Part shown: positions 33,692-42,900 of the stretch, piece by piece
Position numbering within the stretch: the stretch's first letter is position 1
Layout of the letters: each line of letters begins with the position of its first letter
Source of the DNA: HXMU1420-13 sp965228545
Lineage (GTDB): Bacteria > Bacteroidota > Rhodothermia > Balneolales > Balneolaceae
Reading direction: 5' to 3'
Length of the DNA stretch: 64,000 nucleotides
Assembly: GCA_965228545.1 (NCBI GenBank)
Contig: OZ245822.1
Span: 3,410,001-3,474,000, forward strand
The notes under the pieces: model-generated
Told to the model about the DNA's origin: nothing
The model's input: only the letters and a program-made list of their open reading frames with translations
Database searches by the model: none
Program-made: the position numbers and the translations under genes

Positions 33692-33742
33692 TTGATTCAA
33701 TCGAGTGAAATGCTATATTTAGACAGTTATCTAATTATCTAA
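33692..33742 (+). promoter_or_regulatory. sdpR promoter and abutting direct-repeat operator
   Basis: TTG (33692-33694) is separated by 19 nt from TATATTTA (33714-33721), a close fit to the Bacteroidota promoter TTTG-N19-TAnnTTTG. The predicted start would leave a leader of about 15 nt. That leader contains two identical 8-mers TTATCTAA (33727-33734 and 33735-33742) directly touching the ATG. They are a natural site for autorepression by SdpR. Confidence 0.6.
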
Positions 33743-34006
33743 ATGAATAGTCTTTTTAAAGCACTTAATGATCCTACCCGTCGACAAATTCTGGATTTGT
33801 TGAAGGAAAAAGATATGACAGCAGGTGAAATTGCGGATGTGTTTGACATCTCAAAACCCAGTATTTCGCATCATTTGGACATTTTGAAGCGAGCAAAATT
33901 GGTATCCACAGAGCGAGACGGCCAATTTATCACTTATTCGCTCGATACCACGGTGCTGGAAGAGGCTACGCAATGGTTGTTCAATTTATTAAACTCAAAC
34001 TCCTGA
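33743..34006 (+). CDS. sdpR: ArsR/SdpR-type autorepressor
   Basis: A winged-helix regulator of 87 aa. It starts LFKALNDPTRRQILDLLKEKDMTAGEIADVF, then the recognition helix region ISKPSISHHLDILKRAKLVSTERDGQFITYSLD. The ArsR metal-binding cysteines are absent, as in SdpR. In Bacillus SdpR represses its own operon and is titrated to the membrane by SdpI when the SdpC toxin is bound. Here the next gene is SdpI, 3 bp away, so the pair is complete. Confidence 0.88.
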   Translation: MNSLFKALNDPTRRQILDLLKEKDMTAGEIADVFDISKPSISHHLDILKRAKLVSTERDGQFITYSLDTTVLEEATQWLFNLLNSNS

Positions 34007-34009
34007 GCT

Positions 34010-34672
34010 ATGATACTTCAAACGCTAAAAAAAGAATGGTATGTGGTAGTATTGTTGATACTGCCTTTTATTTTCTCGGCTTATATCTGGGAAGAACTCC
34101 CTGAAGAAGTGCCTACTCATTTTAACTTGCAGGGAGAAGCCGACGATTGGGGACCAAAGTGGGTGAATGCAATAATGTTTCCGGCCATTGGTTTAGGGAC
34201 CTATTTACTACTTGTATTCCTGCCGCTAATCGATCCCAAAAAGAGAATTGAATCAACCCAAAAACCTATTGCTGCCATTCGAATTATAACGAGTATGTTC
34301 ATGGTATTTATGTATGTATTTATCATGGCCGAGTCGCTGGGAACCGACATCAATTTCAGTATCTACCTTCAAATTGCAATAGGTATGCTGTTTTTAGTTT
34401 TAGGCAATTACATGCATTCTATCAAGCAGAATTATTTTATCGGAGTAAGAACTCCTTGGACTCTGGAGAATGAAACCGTTTGGAAACGAACGCACCGAAT
34501 TACTGCAAAAGTTTGGACGGCTGGTGGACTAATAATGATGATTGCACCGCTAACCATTTCACATTCGATTGCATACTGGAGTGTTTTTGGAGTAGTAATA
34601 GCAGTGCTGGTTTTAGTGCCTGTCATCTATTCTTATGTAATCTTTCAACAACTTGACTCTCAAACTTCATGA
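34010..34672 (+). CDS. sdpI: SdpI family immunity/signal membrane protein
   Basis: A 220-aa protein with six helices. The N-terminal DUF1648 part has LPEEVPTHFNLQGEADDWGPKW, the loop typical of SdpI, followed by the SdpI domain with NYFIGVRTPWTLENETVWKRTHR. In Bacillus it gives immunity to the SdpC toxic peptide and relays its presence to SdpR. No SdpA, SdpB or SdpC genes lie nearby, so here it may sense foreign toxins or another envelope signal. It overlaps the hydrolase gene by ATGA. Confidence 0.88.
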   Translation: MILQTLKKEWYVVVLLILPFIFSAYIWEELPEEVPTHFNLQGEADDWGPKWVNAIMFPAIGLGTYLLLVFLPLIDPKKRIESTQKPIAAIRIITSMFMVFMYVFIMAESLGTDINFSIYLQIAIGMLFLVLGNYMHSIKQNYFIGVRTPWTLENETVWKRTHRITAKVWTAGGLIMMIAPLTISHSIAYWSVFGVVIAVLVLVPVIYSYVIFQQLDSQTS

Positions 34673-35736
34673 ATAGTATTAATAAAGCTTTTGTGACATT
34701 AGTTCTTTTTGCAATGCTGATACCTGCCTTTTCACACGCTCAGGATTTAGTTATTCCAAACGGTAACCTTGAAATTGGCGGAACCTTAGAACTACCCGAT
34801 AATCATGAAAAAGGTGATCCGCTTGTAATTTTGATTACAGGAAGTGGTGCGCAGGATCGAGACGAAACCATATTGGGATTTAAACCTTTTCGATTAATCG
34901 CAGAACACCTTAAAGAGCAAGGGATTGCTAGTTTCAGATATGATGATCGGGAAGTAGGTAGCTCAACAGGTAGTTTTTCGGAAGCTACACTCGACGTTTT
35001 AGCCGATGATGTAACTGCTATTATGGATTATTTCCAGTTTCAGGCAGATGAGCTCTTCGATGAATTCATACTTCTCGGACACTCACAAGGGGGCATTGTA
35101 TCCATTAATACAGCGGATAATGATGATCGGGTCACGGGAATGGTCTTAATGGCCAGCACAATGGTTCCATTAAAAGATGTGATTAACGAACAGGTTGTAA
35201 TCATGCAAAAAGCTGCGGGTAAAACAGACGATGATATTGAACCCATTTTGGAATTTCAGGAATTAGCGTACAAAACAGCGAAGGAAAACGAAGGTTGGGA
35301 CGAACTAAAAGTGGCTTATCAAAAACTAATTGAAAGCGAAGTAGCAAAATTGCCGGAAGCTCAGCGCCAATACATTGTTGATGTTGAAGCGTTTGCGAAT
35401 GCACAATACAATGCGCAGGTAACACCATTGAAAACAGCGCAAATGCGGTCACTTTTACATTATGATCCAGCCGTTGATCTGGAGGGATTAGATATCCCCA
35501 TTCTCGCATTATTCGGAGGGAAAGATACACAAGTAACTCCCACTCAGAATGAAACCGTTTTCGTAGAAGTTTGCCTTAACGATCGTATGAACTGCACCAA
35601 CAAGAATTTCCCAAACGCCAATCACTTATTTCAGCCGGCAAATACCGGATTTGTGACCGAATACGCCACATTACCCAAAGAGTTTGTGGATGGCTTTTTG
35701 GATGAGATATCAAGTTGGATTTTGGGCCTGGACTGA
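34669..35736 (+). CDS. Secreted alpha/beta hydrolase of the sdpRI operon
   Basis: A signal peptide (FVTLVLFAMLIPAFSHAQ) leads to a serine hydrolase of 355 aa. The oxyanion region is ILITGSGAQDRDET, the nucleophile elbow GHSQGG (Ser near residue 142), the acid Asp probably in GGKDTQVTP and the His in NANHLFQP. This secreted group with PGSGxQDRDE is usually annotated as esterase or acyl hydrolase; the substrate is unknown. Its start overlaps sdpI, so it belongs to the SdpR-controlled operon and could act on an envelope-active toxin or damaged lipid. That is inference. Confidence 0.85.
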   Translation: MNSINKAFVTLVLFAMLIPAFSHAQDLVIPNGNLEIGGTLELPDNHEKGDPLVILITGSGAQDRDETILGFKPFRLIAEHLKEQGIASFRYDDREVGSSTGSFSEATLDVLADDVTAIMDYFQFQADELFDEFILLGHSQGGIVSINTADNDDRVTGMVLMASTMVPLKDVINEQVVIMQKAAGKTDDDIEPILEFQELAYKTAKENEGWDELKVAYQKLIESEVAKLPEAQRQYIVDVEAFANAQYNAQVTPLKTAQMRSLLHYDPAVDLEGLDIPILALFGGKDTQVTPTQNETVFVEVCLNDRMNCTNKNFPNANHLFQPANTGFVTEYATLPKEFVDGFLDEISSWILGLD

Positions 35737-35758
35737 AATCAGTAAGTATTACAGTTAC

Positions 35759-35919
35759 GACCTGTTGGGAGAAGCATCTGTACGGGTGATTGGCACTTAC
35801 TTTTTCCAGGACTAAGCTTTATCAACGTTGATGAATTTATGAGGCAGGAAATTCAATCAAAACCACTTATCCGTATAGTTCCATCGCTATTCGCTCTGGA
35901 TGACGGCTTTTTGATCTTG
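35759..35919. repeat. 161-bp direct repeat, copy 1
   Basis: It matches copy 2 at 35988-36148 with six mismatches, all in the first 65 bases. Read on the minus strand it begins with CGTCATCCAGAGCGAATAG, a form of the interspersed GTCATTCC-GAGCGAA class seen in many genomes. One frame stays open in both copies but has no good start. Confidence 0.9.
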
Positions 35920-35987
35920 ATTCAATGTACTGTGTAGGATCATATTTGCAGACCTTGTAGTTACTTCGATCCAGTCATGCAGATCCC

Positions 35988-36148
35988 GACCTGTCGGGAG
36001 AAGCACCTAGACGGGTGATTGGCACTTACTTTTTCCAGGACCACGCTTTATCAACGTTGATGAATTTATGAGGCAGGAAATTCAATCAAAACCACTTATC
36101 CGTATAGTTCCATCGCTATTCGCTCTGGATGACGGCTTTTTGATCTTG
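35988..36148. repeat. 161-bp direct repeat, copy 2
   Basis: Second copy, offset 229 bp from the first. Its left edge adds a small palindrome TCCCGACCTGTCGGGA (35984-35999) that is degraded in copy 1. Differences are confined to the left third, so the two copies are recent. Confidence 0.9.
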
Positions 36149-36221
36149 GTCGAATGCTATGGGTAAATCGTATCAAAAAAAGCTACGACGCAGAGCATCA
36201 GAGCTAGAGTAAACTTAAGCT

Positions 36222-36260
36222 AACTGATAACTAAACACTGATCACTGAAAACTGATCACT
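36222..36260. repeat. ACTGATCACT word array at the glyS stop
   Basis: ACTGATCACT occurs at 36237-36246 and 36251-36260, preceded by the related AACTGATAACTAAAC. The last copy overlaps the glyS stop codon (36259-36261, minus strand). Confidence 0.6.
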
Positions 36261-37707
36261 ACGCTTTCCAATTCTTCATGCCATCACGAATCACATCGCC
36301 AACTTTGTCGATATCCACGCGGATCTGACTCATATCATCGCGGTGACGAATAGTAACTTTCTGATCCTGCTCGATAGTATCAAAATCAACAGTTACGCAG
36401 AAAGGAGTTCCGGCTTCGTCCAAACGGCGATAACGCTTACCGATTGATCCGGCTTCGTCGTACTGTACCGAGTAATCTTCACGAAGATCAGCTTCTATTT
36501 TACGAGCGATTTCCTGCAGCGGTCCTTTTTTGATCAACGGGAACACCCCAACTTGAATCGGAGCTAATTCCGGATGCATTTTTAGCACCACGCGTTTGTC
36601 GCCATCCACTTCTTCTTCACGATAAGAATCGCAGAGTACCATCAAGGTGCAGCGATCAAGTCCGATAGAAGTTTCAATTACGTAAGGCACGTAACGTTTA
36701 CCTGCTTTTTGATCGAAGTAATCCAGTTTTTTACCGGAAAATTCTTGGTGCTGAGTCAAATCAAAATCAGAGCGATTGTGGATGCCTTCTACTTCCTGCC
36801 AGCCAATCGGAAATTGATATTGAACATCCACAGCAGCCAACGCATAGTGCGCTAATTTATCCTGCGGATGATCTGCAAATCGCAAATTCTCTTCCCGAAT
36901 ACCAATACGCTTATGCCAACTAATGCGCTTTTCTTTCCAGGCATCATACGCTTCGGCATCGGTGCCGGGCTCAACAAAATATTGCATTTCCATTTGTTCG
37001 AATTCACGCATTCGGAACACAAACTGTCGGGCTACCACTTCATTACGGAACGCTTTACCGGTTTGGGCGATCCCAAAAGGAACGCCAACTCGGCTGGTAT
37101 CCAGCACGTTTTTGTAATTCACGAAGATCCCCTGAGCCGTTTCCGGTCGTAAATACACGCCGTCCTCTTCGCTGGATGTAGCCCCGAACTGAGTCTTAAA
37201 CATCAAGTTAAATTGTCGAACTTCGGTCCAGTCGAAAGCGCCGGAATCCGGTGAACGAATTTCATTTTCTATAATGATATCGTATAAATCCTCGGTAAGA
37301 CTTTTTCTAGTACCTGAGGTATCCAGCAATTCCTGAATCTCAGCCGCTTTGTCGGTTTTTCCGTCTTTCTCGAGCTTCATGATGTACTGCTCGATCAGCA
37401 TATCAGCGCGATATCGCTTCTTCGACTGCTTGTCGTCAATCATCGGATCGTTAAAACCGCCAACATGTCCGGATGCTTCCCATACTTTTGGGTGCATGAA
37501 AATGGCTGCATCAACTCCCACAATGTTATTGTGGCGTTGAGTCATCTCTTTCCACCATGCATTGCGGATGTTGCGCTTTAATTCCACGCCCAACGGACCA
37601 TAATCGTACACGGCGCTTAATCCGCCATAAATTTCAGAAGATTGAAAGATGAAGCCGCGGGCTTTGGCTAGCGAAACAATTTTATCAAGGCTGTCTAAAT
37701 TCGACAT
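36259..37707 (-). CDS. glyS: Glycyl-tRNA synthetase (homodimeric type)
   Basis: A class II synthetase charging tRNA-Gly, single-chain alpha2 form as in eukaryotes and many Gram-positives, not the alpha2beta2 GlyQS form. The N-terminus is LDKIVSLAKARGFIFQSSEIYGG. Motif 2 is FRNEVVARQFVFRMREFEQME and motif 3 IGLDRCTLMVL; the anticodon-binding domain follows (LAPIQVGVFPLIKKGPL). The frame opens earlier (37791), but the ATG at 37707 (MSNLDSLDK) gives 482 aa, the usual length, and avoids the repeat-rich spacer. Confidence 0.96.
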   Translation of the reverse strand: MSNLDSLDKIVSLAKARGFIFQSSEIYGGLSAVYDYGPLGVELKRNIRNAWWKEMTQRHNNIVGVDAAIFMHPKVWEASGHVGGFNDPMIDDKQSKKRYRADMLIEQYIMKLEKDGKTDKAAEIQELLDTSGTRKSLTEDLYDIIIENEIRSPDSGAFDWTEVRQFNLMFKTQFGATSSEEDGVYLRPETAQGIFVNYKNVLDTSRVGVPFGIAQTGKAFRNEVVARQFVFRMREFEQMEMQYFVEPGTDAEAYDAWKEKRISWHKRIGIREENLRFADHPQDKLAHYALAAVDVQYQFPIGWQEVEGIHNRSDFDLTQHQEFSGKKLDYFDQKAGKRYVPYVIETSIGLDRCTLMVLCDSYREEEVDGDKRVVLKMHPELAPIQVGVFPLIKKGPLQEIARKIEADLREDYSVQYDEAGSIGKRYRRLDEAGTPFCVTVDFDTIEQDQKVTIRHRDDMSQIRVDIDKVGDVIRDGMKNWKA

Positions 37708-37764
37708 GAAAAGGAATACTTCGATTTTGTGATTAAATGAGCGGAGAAGATAATGAATTAGTGA

Positions 37765-37830
37765 CATAGGCACAGAGTTACAAAGGCACAAAGTGAAAAA
37801 AGCTGTGTGCCTATGTGCCTTTGTACCTAT
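37765..37830. repeat. Nested inverted repeats between glyS and asd
   Basis: CATAGGCACA (37765-37774) faces TGTGCCTATG (37806-37815), and TACAAAGGCACA faces TGTGCCTTTGTA. The words CATAGGCACA and CAAAGGCACA alternate on both sides. It lies in the divergent spacer and has no T-run, so it is not a normal terminator. Confidence 0.6.
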
Positions 37831-37868
37831 CTTTGAGCTTCACTCATTAAAAACTCATCATTGTACTC

Positions 37869-38924
37869 ATGAAAGTCGGAATTCTTGGCGCAACAGGCGC
37901 AGTTGGACAAAAATTTATTCGTTTACTTCAGAACCATCCGTGGTTTGAAATTACAGCACTTGGAGCTTCAGAGCGATCTGCGGGCAAGAAATATAAAGAG
38001 GCTGCTAATTGGGTGGAAGATGTTGCACTTCCGCAAAACGTGGCTGAAATGGTGGTAAATACATGCGATCCGAAGTTGATGCAAGATGTGGATTTTGTGT
38101 TTTCGGGATTGGATTCATCAGTAGCAACCGAAATTGAAGGAGCTTTTGCCCGAGCGGGAATTCCGGTTATCTCGAATGCGAAAAACTATCGGCAAGATCC
38201 AACAGTACCATTATTGGTGCCGGAAGTGAATCCGGATCACATCGAATTAATTAAAACGCAGAAATTCACAGACGATGGCTCCGGGTGGATTGTGACGAAC
38301 CCTAACTGTGTAGCTGTTCCACTTTCGTTGGCGCTGAAGCCGATTTATGATATATTTGGCATCGAAGCGATGATCATTACCACCATGCAAGCCATTTCCG
38401 GAGCAGGTTATCCGGGCGTTCCAAGTCTTGATATTTTGGGTAATGTGGTGCCGTTCATTTCTGGTGAGGAAGATAAAATTGCGCCCGAAACTCAAAAGTT
38501 ACTGGGAAAGCTAGCAAACAACAGAATCGAAACTCCCGACTATCCTGTGCAAGCTACCTGTACACGTGTGCCGACTTTGAACGGGCACATGGCAGCAGTA
38601 ACGGTTAAACTGTCTGAAAAACCGATTAATATTGAAGCCGTGAAAGAAGCTGTGTTAGGATTCAGCAATCCGATTGCTGATCTGGAATTGCCGTTTGCTC
38701 CTAAGCAGGTTATCAAACTGCATGATGAAGCACGTTTTCCGCAACCACGCTTGCATGCCGATCATGAAAATGGAATGCAGCTGCACATGGGGCGACTTCG
38801 AGAAGCGGAAGTCTTCGATATTTCCTTTGTTTGTATGGCACATAATACCATTCGAGGTGCTGCGGGCGGTGCTATTTTAAATGCGGAATTGTTGGTTAAG
38901 AAAGGATTTCTTGTTAATCGTTAA
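37869..38924 (+). CDS. asd: Aspartate-semialdehyde dehydrogenase
   Basis: Asd reduces aspartyl phosphate to the semialdehyde, the branch point to lysine/diaminopimelate, threonine and methionine. It starts MKVGILGATGAVGQKFIRLL (Rossmann loop GATGAVG). The catalytic cysteine is in VTNPNCVAVPLSL (about residue 145) and the His is near the substrate-binding HMAAVTVKL. ISGAGYPGVPSLD and the 351-aa length point to the fungal/archaeal-type branch. It is divergent from glyS. No other lysine-pathway gene is near. Confidence 0.94.
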   Translation: MKVGILGATGAVGQKFIRLLQNHPWFEITALGASERSAGKKYKEAANWVEDVALPQNVAEMVVNTCDPKLMQDVDFVFSGLDSSVATEIEGAFARAGIPVISNAKNYRQDPTVPLLVPEVNPDHIELIKTQKFTDDGSGWIVTNPNCVAVPLSLALKPIYDIFGIEAMIITTMQAISGAGYPGVPSLDILGNVVPFISGEEDKIAPETQKLLGKLANNRIETPDYPVQATCTRVPTLNGHMAAVTVKLSEKPINIEAVKEAVLGFSNPIADLELPFAPKQVIKLHDEARFPQPRLHADHENGMQLHMGRLREAEVFDISFVCMAHNTIRGAAGGAILNAELLVKKGFLVNR

Positions 38925-38961
38925 ACGTTAATCGAGTCTTATTTTCGAAAAACGTTTAACG
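38919..38961. repeat. Word-built hairpin at the asd stop
   Basis: CGTTAAACG (38919-38927) faces CGTTTAACG (38953-38961), and CGTTAATCGAG is partly mirrored by the following CGTATAACG...CGAG. The asd stop codon (38922-38924) is inside the left arm. Confidence 0.55.
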
Positions 38962-38987
38962 TATAACGAAATTCGAGTAAAGAAAGA

Positions 38988-39356
38988 CTATTCCTTCCGC
39001 CGCTCCAAGGCTATATTAATCTTCGAGCAAAAGTCCTCGGCTTGATTTCGATGTTCGCGATCGATTTTTAATTGGATAGTTCCCTGTGAACTTCCGGGCA
39101 ACGGGTCGAGAAATACGCTCGATTTAGTCTCAACAATCACATATCCATTAAACAAGGTTTTCTTATATCTGATAGATTTCAATAAATCTACAGTGATTGC
39201 ATATTTGTTTAAAGTTGAGATCGAAGTCATGCTCTTATCGTACAACTTGTACTCGAAAAGCAATTCCTCGCCATCAATACTTAAGATGCCCTTTAACATT
39301 TTGTAAGCTTCGCTTCCCGTTGCCGAATCTAACTCATAATGATAGGCAAAACTCAT
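38988..39356 (-). CDS. PH-like domain protein, copy B
   Basis: A 122-aa soluble protein with alternating beta strands and one C-terminal helix (EHRNQAEDFCSKINIALERRKE), the layout of a pleckstrin-homology-like fold. It shares with its upstream neighbour the order (M)LKGIL.. then LLFEYKL, an I.LLKSIRYKKTLFNGYVIVETKS strand pair, FLDPLPGS and KIDREHRNQA. Its start overlaps the stop of that gene by ATGA, so they are translated together. Function is unknown. Confidence 0.7.
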   Translation of the reverse strand: MSFAYHYELDSATGSEAYKMLKGILSIDGEELLFEYKLYDKSMTSISTLNKYAITVDLLKSIRYKKTLFNGYVIVETKSSVFLDPLPGSSQGTIQLKIDREHRNQAEDFCSKINIALERRKE

Positions 39357-39739
39357 TCGGTTTCTCCATCCAACTCTTTCAGCTTTTGTTCTGATAAATA
39401 TAAATTCACATTCGATGCAATATTTGCCGCAATATCGCGGTGCTTTCGTTTTACTTTTAGAGTTCGGGTGGTAAGGTCATTTCCGGGAAAATCCTCGAAC
39501 ACGGTAGCCCGTTTGGCATGAATAATAAGTCGTGCACTGAAAAGCTTTTTCTTGTATTCAATAAGGTCGATGTCCTTCAAATCGATCTCGGCGGTTTTAA
39601 CCCCCGACTTCACAACCTCAATAAGCGCATCTTTTTTGTGGAATTCGAAGTGTAGTTTTCCTTTCTCCACGCGCAGAATTCCTTCCAGCATCATAAAGCC
39701 GCCGTTCTGTTCGTCATCGTAAAATGGAAGTGCACGCAT
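39353..39739 (-). CDS. PH-like domain protein, copy A
   Basis: A 128-aa paralogue of the gene at 38988. It starts MRALPFYDDEQNGGFMMLEGIL, then LHFEFHKKDALIEV, DLIEYKKKLFSARLIIHAKRATVFEDFPGND and KVKRKHRDIAANIASNVNLYL. The aligned blocks (IEYKKKLFSARLIIHAK / IRYKKTLFNGYVIVETK) show an old tandem duplication. There is no signal peptide. A pair of unequal PH-like subunits overlapping by ATGA suggests a heterodimer; the ligand is unknown. Confidence 0.7.
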   Translation of the reverse strand: MRALPFYDDEQNGGFMMLEGILRVEKGKLHFEFHKKDALIEVVKSGVKTAEIDLKDIDLIEYKKKLFSARLIIHAKRATVFEDFPGNDLTTRTLKVKRKHRDIAANIASNVNLYLSEQKLKELDGETE

Positions 39740-39863
39740 GGTAAGTCCTGTTATTTAGTGGGTTAGCGCAGTTGAATAATTCTATCAAAAAAGTACAAAA
39801 AATCTGTAAGGAGTTCCTCTGGAAATGATCTCACTTTACAGCATAGAGACGACAATCATTGCC

Positions 39864-39885
39864 TTGGGAGACGAGAAGCTCCCAA
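39864..39885. repeat. Hairpin in the leader of the lamin-tail gene
   Basis: TTGGGAG (39864-39870) faces CTCCCAA (39879-39885). It lies inside the apparent 5' extension of the next frame and shows that this extension is non-coding leader. Confidence 0.5.
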
Positions 39886-39957
39886 TGTCCTTCCATGGGT
39901 AAAAGGTGGAATATTCCTTTTGCCCTTTTTTTATTCCCAATCTTTTTAATGGTTGCA

Positions 39958-42900
39958 ATGAAACTTCGAACAAGCTATTCTTTCAGCATGATTCGCATCG
40001 CTATCATACTAATTTTTATGTTCGGGGGAACAGTTAAGGGGCAGGTTTTTGAGGATGACTTTTCCGATGGAGATTTCACCGATAACCCGAGCTGGTCAGG
40101 CGCCGATTCCAACTTTGTAATTTTTGATCTGGATGGAAATTCTGTGTTGCGTTCGAATGATAACGAAGCAGCCACGAGTTATTTGAGTACTCCATCTAAC
40201 GGCACCGAAGGCTATTGGGAGTTTTTTGTGCGTATCGATGGCTCAGCACCTTCCAATTCGAATAAAGCTGAGATTATTCTGAGTAGTGATTTAGCCGATC
40301 TATCCGGTGCATTTAATGGATATGGAATCCGAATCGGAGAAACCGGCGATGATTTTATTCGATTGATCCGTTACGATTCCGGAATTGAAGGGGAAATACT
40401 ATTATCAGACACCACCCAATTTGAAGCAGGTGGATCCTATCGTATTAAAGTAAGTCGTAACGAGGCAGCAAATTGGAGTTTAGAAGTTGCTGAAGGATAT
40501 AGCGGTGAATTAAGAAATAGTGGAGCTTCAGCAACCGACAATACCTACACGACTTCTTCTTTTCTGGGAATTAAGGTGAGTTACACAGCTAGCAGAACCG
40601 ATGATTTCTATTTCGATTTTAAAATTGATTCTATCACTACAGAAGAACCTGAATTTGATGACTTCGAGCAAGGTGATGTACTCATAAATGAGTTCTTGAA
40701 AGACCCACCGCCCGGTTCCGGTTTACCGGAATACATCGAGATCGTAAACACAACTCAAAAAACGCTCAACTTAAAAGATTGGCAGGTTGGGGATAATTCG
40801 TCACTAACTTTCATTTCGGATACAAATTTTGTGCTACCACCGGATACTTTTTTAGTGATTACCTCAGATCCTGAGGCGTTGAAATCTACTTTTGGGGAAT
40901 TGTTTTCGGTGGATGTCTCGCTCCCCGCACTAAACAACACCACCGATCAGGTTCGACTTTATACCAATGACGGAGCTTTGGTTGATTCGCTGGAATATAC
41001 ACCGGAGTGGGGGGGAGTGGATGTTGCTCTAGAACGGCGCAGTTTAAACGTTTCGGCTACTTTCCAAGCGAATTGGGGGGATTCGCCAAATGCTCAAGGT
41101 GGAACTCCGGGTAAGCAAAACGAAATCGAATTAGATACAACGCCGCCGGAATTAGCCGATTTCGCAATTCTGAATGACTCTACCTTTCAACTGATTTTTA
41201 GCGAACCTATCAAACCCGGACCGGCCAGTAATCCCGATAATTACCAAATTTCGGTTCCGGTTTCCACAACCATACAAAGTGTTTCTGGAGAAAATGATTT
41301 TGTGACCGCTACTTTTTTTGCACCGGATACCGTAGTTCTTGAATTCAAACAGCCGATTTATTCAGGTTCAAATCCAAATATTTTGATGATTCAAAACCAA
41401 GAAGACATATTTGGGAATGTTTCCGAATTCTTAGAACAAAGTTACGAATTAATACCCACTGATATAGCAGAACCGGGTGACGTTTTAATCAATGAAATCA
41501 TGTACGATCCGCCTTCCGGTTTTTCCGAATTTGTTGAGATTTTTGTACCCGAAACCAAAGCCATTAATTTGAAGGGTTGGACTCTCAGCGATAATTCTGG
41601 AACGGATATAATTATAACTGAAGACGACTTTTTTATAAAAAATGATGAGTTTGATCACTTTTCCGATGAAAGATCTCCAAATCCGTATGTGCTTTTGGTG
41701 CCAGATGAAACCATCCAAAAGTTTCCATATCAGCGTATTGTGGTTGGGACAAGCTTCCCGAGTTTAAATAATACTACTGATGCCATTGTGCTTAAAGACC
41801 CAAATGGCGTAGTGATTGATTCGCTAACTTATTTCTCGAGTTGGGGCGGGAATGATAGGTCGCTTGAAAGAAGATCGGCAGAACTGCCTTCGAATCTTCA
41901 GCAGAATTGGGGTGATCATCCAACGGATGCCCTCGCCTCGCCAGCGGCACCAAATGCCTTAGGCTTAGACGAGAATCCGCCTGAATTACTTTCCTATGAG
42001 TTGATTTCTGACAATGAAATAATGCTCTTGTTTAACGAAGAAATCCAGGATTCCTCCGCCAAAAACACTTTGAATTTTGGACTCAGTCATCCACAATCTG
42101 CTGCTCCGGGATTACTTCTACCGAATTCAATAGAATTCGCAAAACCTGATACAATACGACTTACTTTCGAAGATCCATTCTTTGAATTGAATCTGTTGGA
42201 AATATTCAATCAAACCGACTTTTTTGGAAATAGAAACGAGCGCATAGCCATCGAGTTTGAGTATGTGATTACATCCCCGTCAACAGAAGGTGATGTCAAA
42301 ATCACCGAGTTTGCTTACGATGCACCCGAAGGATTTTCGGAGTTCGTGGAAATCTACAATCCAACAGATAAGAATTTCGACTTAAACGGTTGGACCTTCA
42401 ACGATAATTCAGGCAATCGAAAACGAATCAGCAATTCGCAGTTTTTCTTAAAAGCCGGAGAGTTCGCAGTACTTGCTCCTGATTCAACTATTCTGGAGAA
42501 TTTTAGCGGGATAAAGCTATTGGATGTCTCCGGATTTCCGGCGCTCAATAACACGAGTGATGATTTAGTACTTCGGAATGCGGAAGGTGTATTGATGGAT
42601 TCTCTCACCTATTCCAAAACATGGGGTGGCGAAGAAGTAACGCTTGAACGTCGGTCGATGGAAGTTTCGGGAATCTATTTCGAAAACTGGGGGGATAGTC
42701 CGGCAACCAGTTTAGGTACTCCGGGAACTGCAAATGAAATTCAACCTGATAATGAACCACCATTTGTACTTGAAGCTAGTTTTATTTCCAATACTCAAAT
42801 ACGGTTGCTGTTTAATGAGCGGCTTTTTGGGGAATCGGTTTCGAATCCCGGGAATTATTATTTCTCAAGTGGGGCAAATCCAATACAGGCCATTCACCAA

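Larger units (their letters stand above)
33239..33742. other. 504-bp spacer with repeats and a promoter
   Basis: The first half shows no recognisable gene; short frames around 33350-33430 (KFDSASLAKNVKAHPSF) could be a remnant but match nothing I know. The second half has a CACT run (33523-33538), a CACCTAAT array and the sdpR promoter, listed separately. Confidence 0.5.
35737..36258. other. 522-bp spacer made mostly of repeats
   Basis: Between the hydrolase and glyS I see no intact gene. The content is two copies of a 161-bp element, a 68-bp linker, and a word array touching the glyS stop, listed separately. Confidence 0.7.

Noticed and set aside
39859..39957. N-terminal extension of the lamin-tail protein
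   Set aside because: The stretch contains an intergenic hairpin and precedes a proper signal peptide, so translation should start at 39958 or 39988.
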